A stretch of DNA of 64,000 nt from Silene conica. Lineage: Eukaryota > Streptophyta > Magnoliopsida > Caryophyllales > Caryophyllaceae. The stretch spans positions 70,385,237 to 70,449,236 of the forward strand of contig CM055316.2 of the NCBI GenBank assembly GCA_029255685.2, in the 5' to 3' direction. This document shows, piece by piece, positions 11,654 to 29,000 of the stretch (position 1 is its first letter; every line of letters begins with the position of its first letter). Below the pieces are notes generated by a model, which saw only the letters and a program-made list of their open reading frames with translations, searched no databases and had not been told where the DNA came from. A program made the position numbers and the translations under genes.

Positions 11654-12568
11654 ATGCATTTCCAACATTCGCAAATCAATTCTGAAAATAATACGAGTAA
11701 TAAATTATTGTTAGCCCTCGAGGGTATGGGATGTTCTGGAGATATTGGGTATGTATTGACAGTTCGTGATGCTCAAACTCTTGGTAGAATTGATAGAATT
11801 TTTAGAATAAATTCGGAAAAGTACCGTATTTTGGGTAGCTGTAATGGCTTGCATTTAGTGGGGCTATATGCTCGTCAGGGTTACCTGAAAGAATTGAGAT
11901 TGTGGAACCCTTGTATTCGCAAGTCGTTGATATTTCCTATTTGCCCACTTCCTTCCGATTTGATCAGCGACCGTGATTGGTACGTGTTTGGGTTCGCCCC
12001 TGATAGTCAGGATTATAAAGTGGTTAAGTTCGCATTTGACAAAACTCGGAATCAAGTGTCTGGAAATATGTATATTGCAGTTTATACCCTCTGTGATCAT
12101 CAATGGACTTCAAGAAATAATCCCCTAAATGTCAGTTTTATTATCAACATAAATAACAGGCGTGGGCTATTTCACTCTGTATCAACTGCTGTTTTCTTTC
12201 GATGCGCAGTTCACTGGCTTGCAAAACTTGATGTCCAAACGGAAACTTACACTCATCTTGCTTCCTTCGACTTTGATCAGGAAAAATTAACCTTTTTGGA
12301 ACTGCCATTTACTTGTGAAGAAGAAGGCTTCTTGAGGTTTCTGTTTTTTCTTGAGGGGTCGCTGGCCGTTTTCAGTATTTCCGAAGTAACTTCCAGCATA
12401 TGGATGCTAGAACAGGACGACCAGAATGGGCCATGGACTCTATTGTTTTCAGGGAAATCAAGTCAGGATGGTTATCAAGTTTTCAAGTTGTGCTCTCGTA
12501 ATCTTGAAAAGGTGTTCTATTGTGAGAATGATGGCGGCTATTTAGTTTGCCGTTCAAAAGATATATGA
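11654..12568 (+). CDS. F-box-associated (FBA) domain protein lacking an F-box
   Basis: A 304-codon intronless ORF. Its features are those of the FBA/kelch-like C-terminal part of plant F-box proteins: ILGSCNGLHLVGL near residues 60-72, LRLWNPCIRKSLIFP (about 84-98), YVFGFAPDSQDYKVVKFAF (about 111-129), then a beta-rich tail with SIWMLEQ (about 260). In complete family members an F-box of about 45 residues, which docks on SKP1 of SCF ubiquitin ligases, precedes a segment like the MHFQHSQ found here at the start codon. Upstream DNA in all three frames shows no F-box, so the protein as written could bind a substrate but not SKP1. It is either a 5'-truncated copy or needs an undetected upstream exon. 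The body of the ORF has no stops. Confidence 0.72.
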   Translation: MHFQHSQINSENNTSNKLLLALEGMGCSGDIGYVLTVRDAQTLGRIDRIFRINSEKYRILGSCNGLHLVGLYARQGYLKELRLWNPCIRKSLIFPICPLPSDLISDRDWYVFGFAPDSQDYKVVKFAFDKTRNQVSGNMYIAVYTLCDHQWTSRNNPLNVSFIININNRRGLFHSVSTAVFFRCAVHWLAKLDVQTETYTHLASFDFDQEKLTFLELPFTCEEEGFLRFLFFLEGSLAVFSISEVTSSIWMLEQDDQNGPWTLLFSGKSSQDGYQVFKLCSRNLEKVFYCENDGGYLVCRSKDI

Positions 12569-13533
12569 GCTCTCATTTAAAACTGGAAACGTATTGGGAG
12601 AGCTTGGTTTTGTTCAAAGGATGCGGAGCCCGTGATTTGAGGTCCTTTCCATGAATAAGAGAGATGTCAATTGTGATATTGCCCGTTGCTCTTTGAGAAG
12701 CTAGAATTCTTGTTATTTCTAGCATCTTGCGCGTATGTCTTGAATCTTTCAGATACATGTTTACATTATGGTATGCATAGGTACTTTTGCCTTAGCTTCT
12801 CTTTCCTTCGTGATTGTTGTTTCTAATAGAATTCTTCACCCATTTTCACAGCTGCCTGTGTTAAAACCATTACTGAATATTTGTTGCATTTGCTGTAGCT
12901 CTGTGATATATATGAAACTTGCTGTTATTATTGAGAGTTAACATAAAGTCCGATTAATTGTTGTACATTCGAAACTTTCTTATGTGAATGAATGGCATAC
13001 ATGCTGTGTAGTAGGAGTATAAATATTGGTACAAATGAGCTGAATTGGTTACTTGGGATGTTTCGAGTACTCATTTTGACGGTCTGAAGTGTCGTAAAGC
13101 TATGACTGTTCTCTGCATCTTTAGGTTGCAAATGACTGTCTAGAGTTTCGCATCTTGTATATGAACAATTCGTCTGCAAGGGGCATTTATATTTTCAAGT
13201 TTGTTCATTGTGAGTGTGCCTTGTCCTTCCAATCGGAAAACATCATTATGAAGTGAGAGTTAATCCGGTAAGCAATGTTTTTTCGGTAATGTAATGTACA
13301 TGTTCCATAATATCGATATTTTTCTGATTACGGACAATATGTGGTAATCTCCCAACATTTGCTTTTTGGACTACAAAAGGTGATATCAAGTACAATAAAC
13401 ATGTAGTGATTGTAAGAGATCTGAAGATCAACATTGCTGGAATCTCTCGAACCCTGATAGGTCCATTTTTGCCTTGGTGTTGAACGAGTCGCACAGACGA
13501 GAAGACGAAAACATAGTCTTTGCGAGCTGGTTG
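12569..13533. other. Intergenic DNA between the FBA ORF and UGT
   Basis: Contains the probable 3' UTRs of the two convergent genes. A stretch at about 13278-13345 resembles one at 11468-11535 upstream of the FBA ORF (see findings). Nothing else is recognised. Confidence 0.5.
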
Positions 13534-15111
13534 TTATATAGTGTTGGTTACTATGTCTAGCAGATGTTTGAAGTTTGTGTTACAGCTTCCGTCTGGACCG
13601 ATTGCTTTGTCCACCAGAACTCGAAGACCTCTGATATTCTCCCTCATTTTCTCCCCTTGGGCACTCTTAAGTATTTTGTTCAAGCTTCTGATGACGCCCT
13701 CTTTTGTGAACACACCGCCTTCAACTACCAGACCAATATCCCACACGGCCTCAACTAGTCGGCCATTCAACTTCTGTTCCCCGATGAATGGTCGTCCAAT
13801 CATCGGGACCTCACTGGCTACACTTTCCATGATTGAGTTATGTCCGAAATGTGTTATGAAAACGCCCACTGCTTTATGTGCCAAGACAGCTGCCTGCGGT
13901 ACCCACGCTGTCACCATCCCTTTTTCCTTGTTTTGTTCAATAAACCCATCTGGTAAATGTACCTGTTTGCAGTGGCCATACGAGTAATGATGAAAGAAAA
14001 ATCCAAATGTCGAAAAAGAACAGTAAATCTATTGCTTCAATATATGATTAGCTTATTTTCCTCGGAAAAACAAACCTTAAGATGGTCTTTAATGGACCAC
14101 AGAAACTTGACATGGGATGCCTCCAATGCCTGCGCGAGTGCTGCAATCTCAGTTGCATCAGGCCGCGCAACTGAACCAAAACTGACATATGCAACAGAAT
14201 TATCAGCCTCCTGTTTATCAAGCCAAGCCAGACTGTTGCTTGGGTCTGCAGGTACTGAATTAGGTTGCATAATTAGACTCAGAGGTCCGACATTGAGCAA
14301 CTTGTTAAACTTTGCCTTTAGGTGATTCGTTACGACTGGGTCTAGTTCATCACAGGAACTTATGCAAACTGCAGTTGAACGCGGTAATGCCAAACCCATT
14401 TGGTGAAGCAGTCTCGAAAATGAGGATTCCAGATTTCCGGTTACGATTCCCATTGGCAAGTCTTGTACCCGGAACTTTGACATCCCAGGAATAAAATCCA
14501 GCACCTCATCTTTCCTTTCTTCAGCCGTCTCTGCATATTCACATCAACAACAAAAAACACATCAGTACTAAGGTGTAACTGTGTAAACATTTGGACTGTA
14601 AAGATAGTTTTGTGGAATGTATACCGTGAATCCCGATTTTCTCCCTTATAAGATCTGTATAAAGATGAGCTAATAGCGAATGCTCCTCGGACATGTAGGT
14701 GGTGGCCCAGGGAACTCCTTTTTGTTTCGCGAAATCCTCCTGAAACCACAGAAAAGCATCCCCTAATACACAACTCACACTCCTTCCTGTCTCTGCCTCG
14801 GCTTTGGCGACCGCCTCCCTTAAAGTATCCGGTGCTGCAAGCATAAAAAGCTCAATGTCTTCTTGGGGATTACCCTTGAAAACATACCCTTCTGGCACCC
14901 CGTCCCACACATCATACCGCTTAATGTTGGCCAACTTATTGTCGAAAACCTTATTGTTCGACTGTGAGGTGTTAAAAAATGAGAAGATGACAGTAGGCGC
15001 AAATGAGGCTAGTTTTCGGGTGATGTTGAAGAGGGGTGCCGCATGGGTTCCAAATGGGAATGGAAACACCGCGACATGTCGATTGTCGGTGTTGCTACCA
15101 TTTATTGACAT
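13534..15111 (-). CDS. UDP-glycosyltransferase, UGT78-like (flavonoid/anthocyanidin 3-O type)
   Basis: A GT-B enzyme expected to transfer a sugar from UDP-sugar to a small phenolic acceptor in the cytosol. Exons on the minus strand: 15111-14625, 14530-14076 and 13962-13534. They total 1371 nt (456 aa), the usual family length, with all GT..AG introns in phase. An in-frame upstream ATG at 15189 was rejected because family similarity starts at MSINGS. Catalytic His23 (FPFPFGTHAAPLF) and its partner Asp118 (VLGDAFLWF) are present. The PSPG box starts at Trp334 (WVPQAAVLAHKAVGVF) and ends with Glu376-Gln377, a pair consistent with UDP-glucose use. The box centre, normally HCGWNS, reads HFGHNS (Phe353, His355), so donor binding may be altered. 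Family assignment to UGT78 rests on the N-terminal motif, AYVSFGSVARP and PFIGEQKLNGR. Acceptor and sugar donor are not determined by sequence alone. Confidence 0.9.
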
Positions 15112-15153
15112 TGTACAATGCTTGTTGAAAATGGTGAATTTGGGATGAGAAGG

Positions 15154-15163
15154 TATATATGGA
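15154..15163 (-). promoter_or_regulatory. Possible TATA box of the UGT gene
   Basis: The minus strand reads CCATATATACC about 45 bp before the chosen UGT start codon. A TATA element here would imply a very short 5' UTR. Suggestive only. Confidence 0.35.
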
Positions 15164-15611
15164 GTAAGATGCAGAAATAAGACAATCACATGAGAATGAA
15201 TTTATAAGGAAAAGAAAGGTAAGCAGAAGCAGAGTGAGTGATGAGTAAGTTAGAGAGATAAAAGAGAAAAGAGGACCGGTGGTTGGGACGTACTGTAATA
15301 GTGTCGCATTATGAGTTATGACTACACAAAGGCATGTGGTAAGTAGTAAGTTGGCAACCCCCGTTCTTGTGCATTATTTCCATACTCAGCTTTGTTTTAT
15401 AAAAGTGTCATATATCAATCCCAAATCCCAAATTGACTGTGACAAGATTGTGACGTTTTGCAATTTGTTTAACAATTTTAAAATGATAAGGAGGTCTAGG
15501 AAAATCAACAAACTCGTGATAGTCACAGCCTCACAGGCGAGAATACCTATGTTTCAGTTATCTATTATTTCAATTATCAATCTTTTTCGATGCCCTGTAA
15601 CATTTCACAAC

Positions 15612-16147
15612 TAGACCTGTCAAATTCTGACCTGATATCTTCGACCTTTTTTTGTGGTGTCAACTGTCAAAACCTTGAAAATCTCGACTCGAACCTGAAA
15701 TGACCCGTTAATTTAACGTCAAACCTGACTCGAACAAGTTCACCGGGTGGATCAAGATAACTCAAATTTTTTATTAAAGAAATAATATTAAAATATTATA
15801 TTTAAGAAGAAAAATATTAGATTTTATAATTTGAATTACAAACATAATTACAATAACCAATACGAAGTATTATGTAATTTTTGTACCATTAATAATAAAT
15901 AATTATTAAAATAACTTAACTTCTAGAATTTGTTAATGTAACCATTTAATATAATTAAAAATATTAATATTAAATAATTTTTAATTTTTTTTAAAATATA
16001 TTTTTGAGTTAAACAATGTTAGAAAACGACGCTATAAATTATATTTTGATCCGTTTTCCGACTCTAATCTAACCCATACCCTATACGACCCAACCCGTAT
16101 TTAACCTGAACCTCCTGATCCACCTGACTCGTTTAACAAACCTACTA
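15612..16147. mobile_element. Degraded hAT-like non-autonomous element (putative)
   Basis: The left end TAGACCTGTCAAATTC and the right end (reverse complement TAGTAGGTTTGTTAAAC) are imperfect inverted repeats. The subterminal GACCCG/CGGGTC-rich pattern and extremely AT-rich interior are typical of plant hAT MITEs. I found no convincing 8-bp target duplication. Confidence 0.45.
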
Positions 16148-17810
16148 ACAAGTCCCAACTAACTGTTACTAGCAAGAGTAGCTAGTTTCCTTTTGAATTA
16201 TCAATCCTTTTCAAAGAAATATTCTTACCTCCCACATACCAAATACATAACATATATAAAGTGTAGGCCAAAAGTTCGATCACTATGAACTCAATCAATT
16301 TGACGTTTTCAACTTTTTTCAGTTGGAATACGAACTTACCGAGTATAGAAATATTGCACATGAAGGGAACGAAAACACAAATTCTATGTTACTAAAATTG
16401 TGGGAGAAGAACACAAATATTTGCCTAAAGGTTTATAGTTTGTTTTGAACGAATTTTTAGTTACCATTTTTCAACCTGATTGACTCGTTAACTAGGTCCA
16501 CTAGCGTTGCCATGGGGAGGGCTACATCACATCATCTATTTCGTTTGTTCCTTCTAACTATTAACTACTACTTTCATGTGAACGTAGCGTACTGATGTAA
16601 TAAATTTTAGAATACACGTTCGTTGTTGCACATTTAGAGTGTCGAATCACCGTGTTTAGCTAAGCCGACAAGAGTTAAATTTTGGTATTTAACTAACGAA
16701 CTAGACTAAATATGTGAATGCAATTAAACTAGATGTAAATAAAGAGCAAATAAATGAAATAAGTTGTGATTCAATGATAAAAAGTCCTAGGACCCGAATT
16801 TCCTCCAACATTATGCATTTATCATCAAGATTTCGTCTAAGAGTGATACATAAGGAGGAGATTACTCTAATTCGCCTAGTATCTCCCTCTCGGTCTCGCA
16901 CTAGGACACCGGGCTTTCCAACTACCCTTCCTCTCCGGCTCAGAGGTTGGATTCCTTAGAAGTATATATATTCGACTACCTTAAGAGTGTGCACTCTCCC
17001 GAAGATAACCCTAAGATTTACTAAGTCTATTAAGTACTCATCAAATTCCGGCTCATCCAACTTCTTTTCTTGAAGGTTGAATTCAAATGCAAGATTAGAG
17101 GTGTTCTCCCTTGGTTCTCCCTTTTGGTCTCAACCTAGGTTGACGATAGGTCTAAAGAAAGCACCCGACTCCCGACATAAAAGAGCAATTACGTTATTTA
17201 ATAGAGAATATAATCCACACATATATTATCAAGTTTTCAAATAACACATCTTATCTGTAGCAAGAGGTGTATTACGAGGGAAGAAGAGATGAGTGTTCAA
17301 AAAAAGGCCAAGGAGTAATTTGAGACTTGTAAGAAAAAAGACCAGTCGAAGCTGCCATATTGGATTATCGCGATGAAGCCAAGCCATGTTAGTCGTAGTT
17401 TTACTCTGGCTTGTCCCTGGGCTTAGTCTATCAGTTCTGTTTTTTCTCAGTTTTATAGTGAACTCTTAGCATGATGATATATATGATCATATTAACCTGC
17501 AATTGAATTGCATAAACCGATTCAATATTAAAAAGATGCAGACAATTCCAAAGCAGCTTGCAGACCTTTACATTCCGAAAAAATCTCAAGTTATCGAGCT
17601 GAGGCATGGGGTAGCGCCAATTCAATCGAGGGCAACAAGAATTCACATTGGGTACGACCGTACGAGGCGGATTGAGGTTATGCAAAACTTAGTGGTAATG
17701 TTAACTTATCATACATGATACGACTATACCATACATATCTACCCGATTAAGATGGACGAAATCCCAGTAAAGTCAATCCTTTCGATAACCAATTTTTATA
17801 CATTTACAAG

Positions 17811-19064
17811 TAGGCCTGAGTAAGTTTAGGTTCGGATCGGACTATTTGGCGTGGACTGAACCCGGACCGAATTCTTTTAGGTTGATTTTCGGTCTTTGTT
17901 TTTTAAAGTTTCGGTCTTTGGTACGGTCCGGTCCAAGACCGTTTATTTCCGGACCGAATAAACCGAAATATATCATTTTCATCTCTCCTTATCGAAACTT
18001 TGTAAATGAATCAAATATTTAACGCTGAAACATCAAATATTTAGCATATTACTACCTAATAAGTCTAAACTTTTGCATATTACTACCTAATATGTTGAAT
18101 TATTCAAATAACAACCTAATAAGTGTAAAAACTTACACGATTACTACCAACCTGATGGAAATTGCTAAAAAAATGACGGAAATCAATTTATTTCGTGCCT
18201 TTTTAATTTCAAACCTAAATTAATACTTATATTACCCTTCCCCTCTCTTTCCTCCATTAAAACACAATTCTCTCATTCAGTAAAACTCATTCCCAAATTT
18301 TATCTCCTCCATCAATCTCCTTCTGTTCCCCCCACTAAATTCATTCACTTTCTAATTTCCCTCCATTTTCATCTCTATAAGTTGGGAGAATTATACACAA
18401 ACAGAGATCCAAAGGACTAAACCAAGAAAAACGAAACAATCTGATATATAAACTTCAACAAATTAAACTTTAATTAATTAATATTAATATAAATCCCGTA
18501 CAACAGAAAGAAAAGCGAAGAAAGGAAGCATACATGGCTTAAGTCAATGGTGCGATGATCAATCTAATGAAATTAATTAATGAATTTAATTAATTAAGTG
18601 TGATAGAGAAAGTTGGGAGGGAGCGAATGAGGGAGGGGATATTAAGGGAGGGGTAAAATCGTCATTAAACGTATTCCGAACATTTAAAACTAACTTAAGT
18701 TCAATTTCCGTCAAAAAAGTAGCAAAGTGATTAATGTTGTGTGATTTTAGGTAGTAAGTTGCAAAATTAATTATATTAGGTAGTAATATACAATTTTTTG
18801 AACTTATTAGGTAGTAAGTTGTCATATTTCCAACATCAAATATTTAACATTACATCATTGTAAAATCAATTATAGCAATTATTCAACATAAGTAGTTCAA
18901 ATACCTATTTTATTTGATTAAAATTCGATAACCATATACCAAATACCGACTAATCGTACTTTTCTCTCCATTGCGGAAATTTTAGGTCTACCAAATTTAT
19001 TTTGTCGGTTTCCAATCCGGTCCAGGCGTCCAGCTCAATCTAAATAGATCGATGCTCAGCTCTA
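17811..19064. mobile_element. hAT MITE, same family as 55641-56174, carrying an insertion
   Basis: The left end TAGGCCTGAGTAAGTTTAGG aligns with TAGGGGTGAGCAAATTTAGG of the element at 55641. Both continue with repeated GGTCCGGACCG-type words. The right end GATCGATGCTCAGCTCTA aligns with GACCGATTCTCACCCCTA. Flanking 8-mers no longer match, so this copy is older. It is enlarged by the MITE at 18044-18831. Confidence 0.6.
18044..18831. mobile_element. TIR element with repeated TACTACCTAATA subterminal words
   Basis: Both ends carry several copies of TACTACCTAATA or its complement in long imperfect inverted repeats, and the centre is AT-rich and non-coding. A perfect 15-bp direct repeat, AACATCAAATATTTA, flanks it at 18029-18043 and 18832-18846. 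It sits inside the hAT MITE 17811-19064. Confidence 0.7.
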
Positions 19065-19387
19065 TGCACTGGACATATCTAAATAGGTGGATCTATTAAT
19101 ACGGAGTACAAAACAATTTTACGAATATTTATGTAAAAGCGTCTTAGAGGAGACTATTCGGTATGTAATAAAGCGGAAGATAAGAGGGAAGGAAGCAAGA
19201 AAATTGAACGCAACCTTGATACATACACGAATCTCCCTCGTAATTTCAACAATTTGTAGCCAACATTACATTTTAACATCACATAATAATTAATAATAAC
19301 CTAAAATTGTTCTTCCCCAATTCCTTCTTTTTCACACAAATTTCTTCTTGATCGCTTCACAATTTACCACAATTCAACTTTCTGGAT

Positions 19388-24549
<5,162 letters not shown>

Positions 24550-26095
24550 TTGATCAGGTTACAAGTCTTTGACTTTGCTTTTCTTCAAAACCTTACAATA
24601 CACAATCAGCCTTTCTCATGAAATTTTATTTCGTCACCGGTTAGATTCAAGAGGTTGATCCTGATCTCACATGAAGTATCTGAAGGATTTACAGTTCTTG
24701 CATATGATTGGGGGGGCAATGCTGTGGGACCTGTTGATGCTCTGGGCATTGTATTCCCTACAAACCGCTGACAATTTTTGTACCAAAAAATGGCTGACGA
24801 GTTCCAATGTATATTGACATTTTCACTGTAAGGCTTAACAAATCGAGATATTGCTACGTTTACATACAGTGTGTAATTGACTTCTTAGCTTGATCAATAT
24901 TGAGTGGTTTGTTAGTTACTACTTGCCAAGGTTTTTTGCGCATGCATCGTCAGGTTGTTCTTGCTGCAATGTAATGCCGTTCTTCCCAAGTTTCGCTTTG
25001 AAATTCTTTACTTTTTCATGACAAATTCGAGGGGAGATTTATTATGTATACACCGTAAATCAACAGGCATCTTCTTTCGTGGATAATGAATTATCTGATT
25101 TGATGACAATTAGCAAGACTTTGAAAGGATTATTTTGAAAAACAAATACATTGTTAAAGGGCCAGATTTATCTTATGGTTTATATTTGCTTTTGTAGTCG
25201 TTCTAAATAAACCTAAAAAATATTGCATGGGATAATCTTGTGGATTTTGTGGTTAATTAGCAAAATAATTAGGTAATTAGCGTTTATTTGAAACTATTTG
25301 GGTCTATGGTGTCCATATCATCACTTTTTATTTTTGTCCGATTTTTTATATGAAACTGCTAAGAAATTTATCGACTTTACTTAGTGTTTTTTGTATATAT
25401 AAAAGGCAAAATCGCTAAGAATCTTAACGGCTTACCATATCACTATTGTCATATTGTGGTGTACCCAAGCAAATTTGTTAGAAATTTATGAAAGTCGCTG
25501 AAAACATATACAAATATTTAAACAATGACATTTTGGTAAAGCTGCTAGCTTTCTTAGTGGTTTCATGTAAAAATCGGTCAAAAATAAAAAGTGATGACGT
25601 TGAAACCATATACCCAAATAGTTTCAAATGAAAGCTATTACCTAATTATTTTGCTAATTAACACTAGTTAACCAAAAAATTCCAGAAATGTCATCAACTT
25701 ATATAATCAAATAAAAAAATACAAAGAAAAAAAAACAAAAAAAAAAACAATTGCCAACTTTGCAAAATTGAACGGTATGAGTAGCTTTAGAAATTTAGAA
25801 TGATATTTACAATCATATCTCTAGTTCTAGACGCATACTATTCATATCTAAAAATTACAAAATACAAAGCAGATGTCACTACAAAAATAAACAAAATAAA
25901 TAAAAAAATCTACAGACCTCGGCTACCTTCTGTACAAAGCTTGCGCGCAGCTACTTATTAAAGCAGGTGACGTAAATAAATATGAGGTATATAAATATAT
26001 AGATATATATAGTTATGATATTAAATAGCCTTCCCCAGTGCTTGTGATTTTTGTAAACATAATCTAACGTAACTAATAGAACTACTGCAAGACTG
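24550..26095. other. Intergenic DNA between ARF and BRF1 3' ends
   Basis: ARF 3' UTR sequence, then the inverted-repeat element at 25241-25684, then AT-rich DNA. The ARF and BRF1 genes converge here. No further gene seen. Confidence 0.6.
25241..25684. mobile_element. MITE with ~60-bp inverted repeats
   Basis: TTAATTAGCAAAATAATTAG near the left end and CTAATTATTTTGCTAATTAA near the right end are inverted copies. The match continues through AAACTATTTGGGT and ACCCAAATAGTTT, and through a second pair around CATCACTTTTTATTTTTG. The interior has no coding capacity. The superfamily is not determined. Confidence 0.75.
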
Positions 26096-29000
26096 TTAGA
26101 ACAGCCCATCATCAAAGTCTTCATACTCCTCTTCGTTGTTGTAGTCGTATGGATCATCCTGGTAATCTTCGGATGCTTTCTTTTCGTCATAGTATTCATT
26201 ATCCTCGTCATTCTCTCCTTGAATTTTCTTTTCTGGAAAGCTTTCTGTGCGAATCCTCTTTGGGCTATCAGAAGCTACCTGCAAATATAGACGAGTTGAC
26301 ATAAATTCATCATTTTCTACGTAAATAGAAATAAAGATGAGTACAAAATCAAAATGCACACATCCTTGTACTGAGGAATATGCCGACTAGTACCAACCAT
26401 GCCATAGACACTGCTTGTGTTTCAGAATACAAATACTAAATGAAACTGTCGTCTGATTCCAGTACATGACGACGCATAGTAAACAGACAGTCAGAATTAC
26501 CATTCTCAACACTCGAGCAACAAATATTACAATGAAAAGTATTAAAGTAGTATAGTATAGCAAGAACTTACAGGCTCATCAAACAGTTCCTTCAATCTGT
26601 CATGATTGAGTTTTGAACTAACTCTCTGAAACCAACAAAATCAAAGCAAGATATATAGTATTAAACGCCATTTCATGTTAAGTCATTAACTGGTAGTTAT
26701 AGAGGTGTTGAGACTCCAGACAGGCAGAAACGGGACAAAAGGTCAATGCCAATATGGAATATGCCTGTTTTTACTTTTTACTTATTACCTTTTTGCTCAA
26801 CATCTGATGAGCAGCTTCAGCTGCAGTCTGGGCGATTCCATTTGTCTTCTTTTGTTGACGTTCCTGACAAATACATATGAAAGATTTAATAGAGCGGGGT
26901 CCTATAGAAAGAAATACATGCACATAAAATCCAATTTCAATCCCTGAAAATAGCAAATGGAGAAGGCGAGAAGCTTTGCTGTCAGGATAATGATAAATCT
27001 ATACAATACTTTTTCGGATTTACTTTTTCGGATTTACTTTTTCACATACGAACCTTACTCTTTTACATACATTTTCCATATCATACCTTTTTTTCTAAAC
27101 CTAACCAAATTAAGTCTTATATGTAGCTTTTTCTCTAAAATAAATCTAATTGTTCTAAAAACTTAAATAATGGATTATAATCCTCCAATTAATTGTTGCC
27201 TTCTAAATTTCCAATTATAATTCTAATAATATTATAATTATAATTGATTCATTGCCAGTAACAATAACTCAACTCGTCATAATAACAGCCATCTGAATTT
27301 AATTGAAATTCGCCGTTTACACATAATTGAACAAAAATAATTCTCACAAAGACATTATTTCTCCTTCAAATTAATGGTCAAAGCACTTCATTAATTTACC
27401 ATTATCAATCCATGTGCTCCATCTCAATATCTACCATCAATAAAACCACCCAAATTCACTATTTTGCTGGTAAAAGTGATGATAATTTTGATTCATTTCT
27501 CATTAATAAATTAAGCTATATAAATACAAGTGGGTAGAGTACCTTGTGTTTAACAAACTGATGAAATTAACTACATGATAGGTAGTCCCTAAGTACAAGG
27601 GATTACATGCTATAAACAAGGAGAGATAAAAGGTGAGTACATGTACATTAATGGAGGGAGATGGGGGGTTGAAGATAGAAACTAAAGGAAATTAAAAGAA
27701 AAACGTGAAAAGGTCGAATAAACTCTTATTGGAGGTAAGTTTTTTGTATGGCTCGTTTTAAGAAGATGTATAATGGTTGGATTATTTTAGGAATAATGAA
27801 AGGTGGGATTACTTTGAGAAGATAGGTCAAAGGTTGGATTATTCTTATCAGTTTTTCTAAAAGCACGACACTAATTTTTTAGAGCCTACGCTAACCATCA
27901 TATTTTTTCCTATTCCTACTCAACCTCATGCACAATTACTAATATGGAGCAAGAAAAAGTTTACGGGTCTTGTTTGGAGTAAAGTTCAATTGAGTTCTTC
28001 GTATCTTTTGAGTCCTTAAGTCCTCACGACAACCATTAAATCTCACTATGTAGAATGTACCAGATTGAAAGCAAAAAAACACACTTAGTGACTAATTAAG
28101 TACCCATGCACCAATCAATTGTCTTTCTCTCTCTAGCATAAATCACTTTTGAGTTTGATGGATTTTTTCTTGTAGCTCTAATGTTGTACGAGTTTTGTGA
28201 GTGTAACTTTGATTTTATAAGTCGATCTTGTGTATAAAAATTTGAATTTATATAGTATTAACATTTTATAAGTGCAACTCTAAGTTGTATGAGTGTAACT
28301 TTGCTTTTTTAAGTCGATTTTAGATATAAAAATTTGAATTCATACAACCACAATATCAGAGCCTTAGTCCCAAAATGCTTTGGGGTCGGGTGATATGAAT
28401 CATCCTTAGGAACCGTCATGGGTGAACTCCCATCTCAACAAGAGAAAAAAGAAAGAAAAGGAAAAGCGGAAGTGGAAGTGGAGTGAAATAGAAAATGAAA
28501 GGCAAAGGGGTTTTATAGATTTTAAATCGAACTTATCACATGTATAAAAATGCAAAAATTAAATCAAGAATAAAGCTTAAAGTGATTTTGAAAAATGAAG
28601 TAAAACTTAATATAAAAGTTTTTGGGAAAAAAGTGTAATAAATCCAAAAAAATAAAAAAAAAATTAGAAAACTTAATAAAAACATCAAATGCTAGAAGTC
28701 CACATGTATCATATCCCTCCATAGTGCCCTCTCCATCACATTTTACAAGATAACTTTAATGCTTTATGAGTGTAGCTTTAGTATATTAAAAGTGTAACTT
28801 TGATTTTTTAAATTGATTTTGAGGATAAAAATTTGAATTTATATAAAAAAAATTATTTATATAATTTTAACATTTTACGACACTTTGATGCTTTACGAGT
28901 GTAATGTTAGTATTTTAAGAGTGTAACTTTGACTTTTTATGTCAATTTTGGGTATGAAAATTTGAATTTATATAGTTTTAACCTTTCAAGGGTAACTTTG

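Larger units (their letters stand above)
15112..19387. other. Intergenic DNA with MITEs between UGT and ARF genes
   Basis: Holds a degraded hAT-like element (15612-16147), a nested MITE pair (17811-19064) and the ARF promoter region. The part from 16148 to 17810 shows no gene that I can support. A 71-codon ORF at 17503-17718 has no recognised motif. Confidence 0.55.

Noticed and set aside
11654..12568. Intact F-box protein
   Set aside because: No F-box was found in any frame of the upstream sequence.
15109..15189. Upstream start codon extending the UGT by 26 residues
   Set aside because: The extension has no family similarity and lies across the probable TATA box; the start at 15111 fits the family.
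17503..17718. 71-codon ORF with IPKQLADLYIPKKS
   Set aside because: No family recognised, no promoter or splice context; it could be chance.
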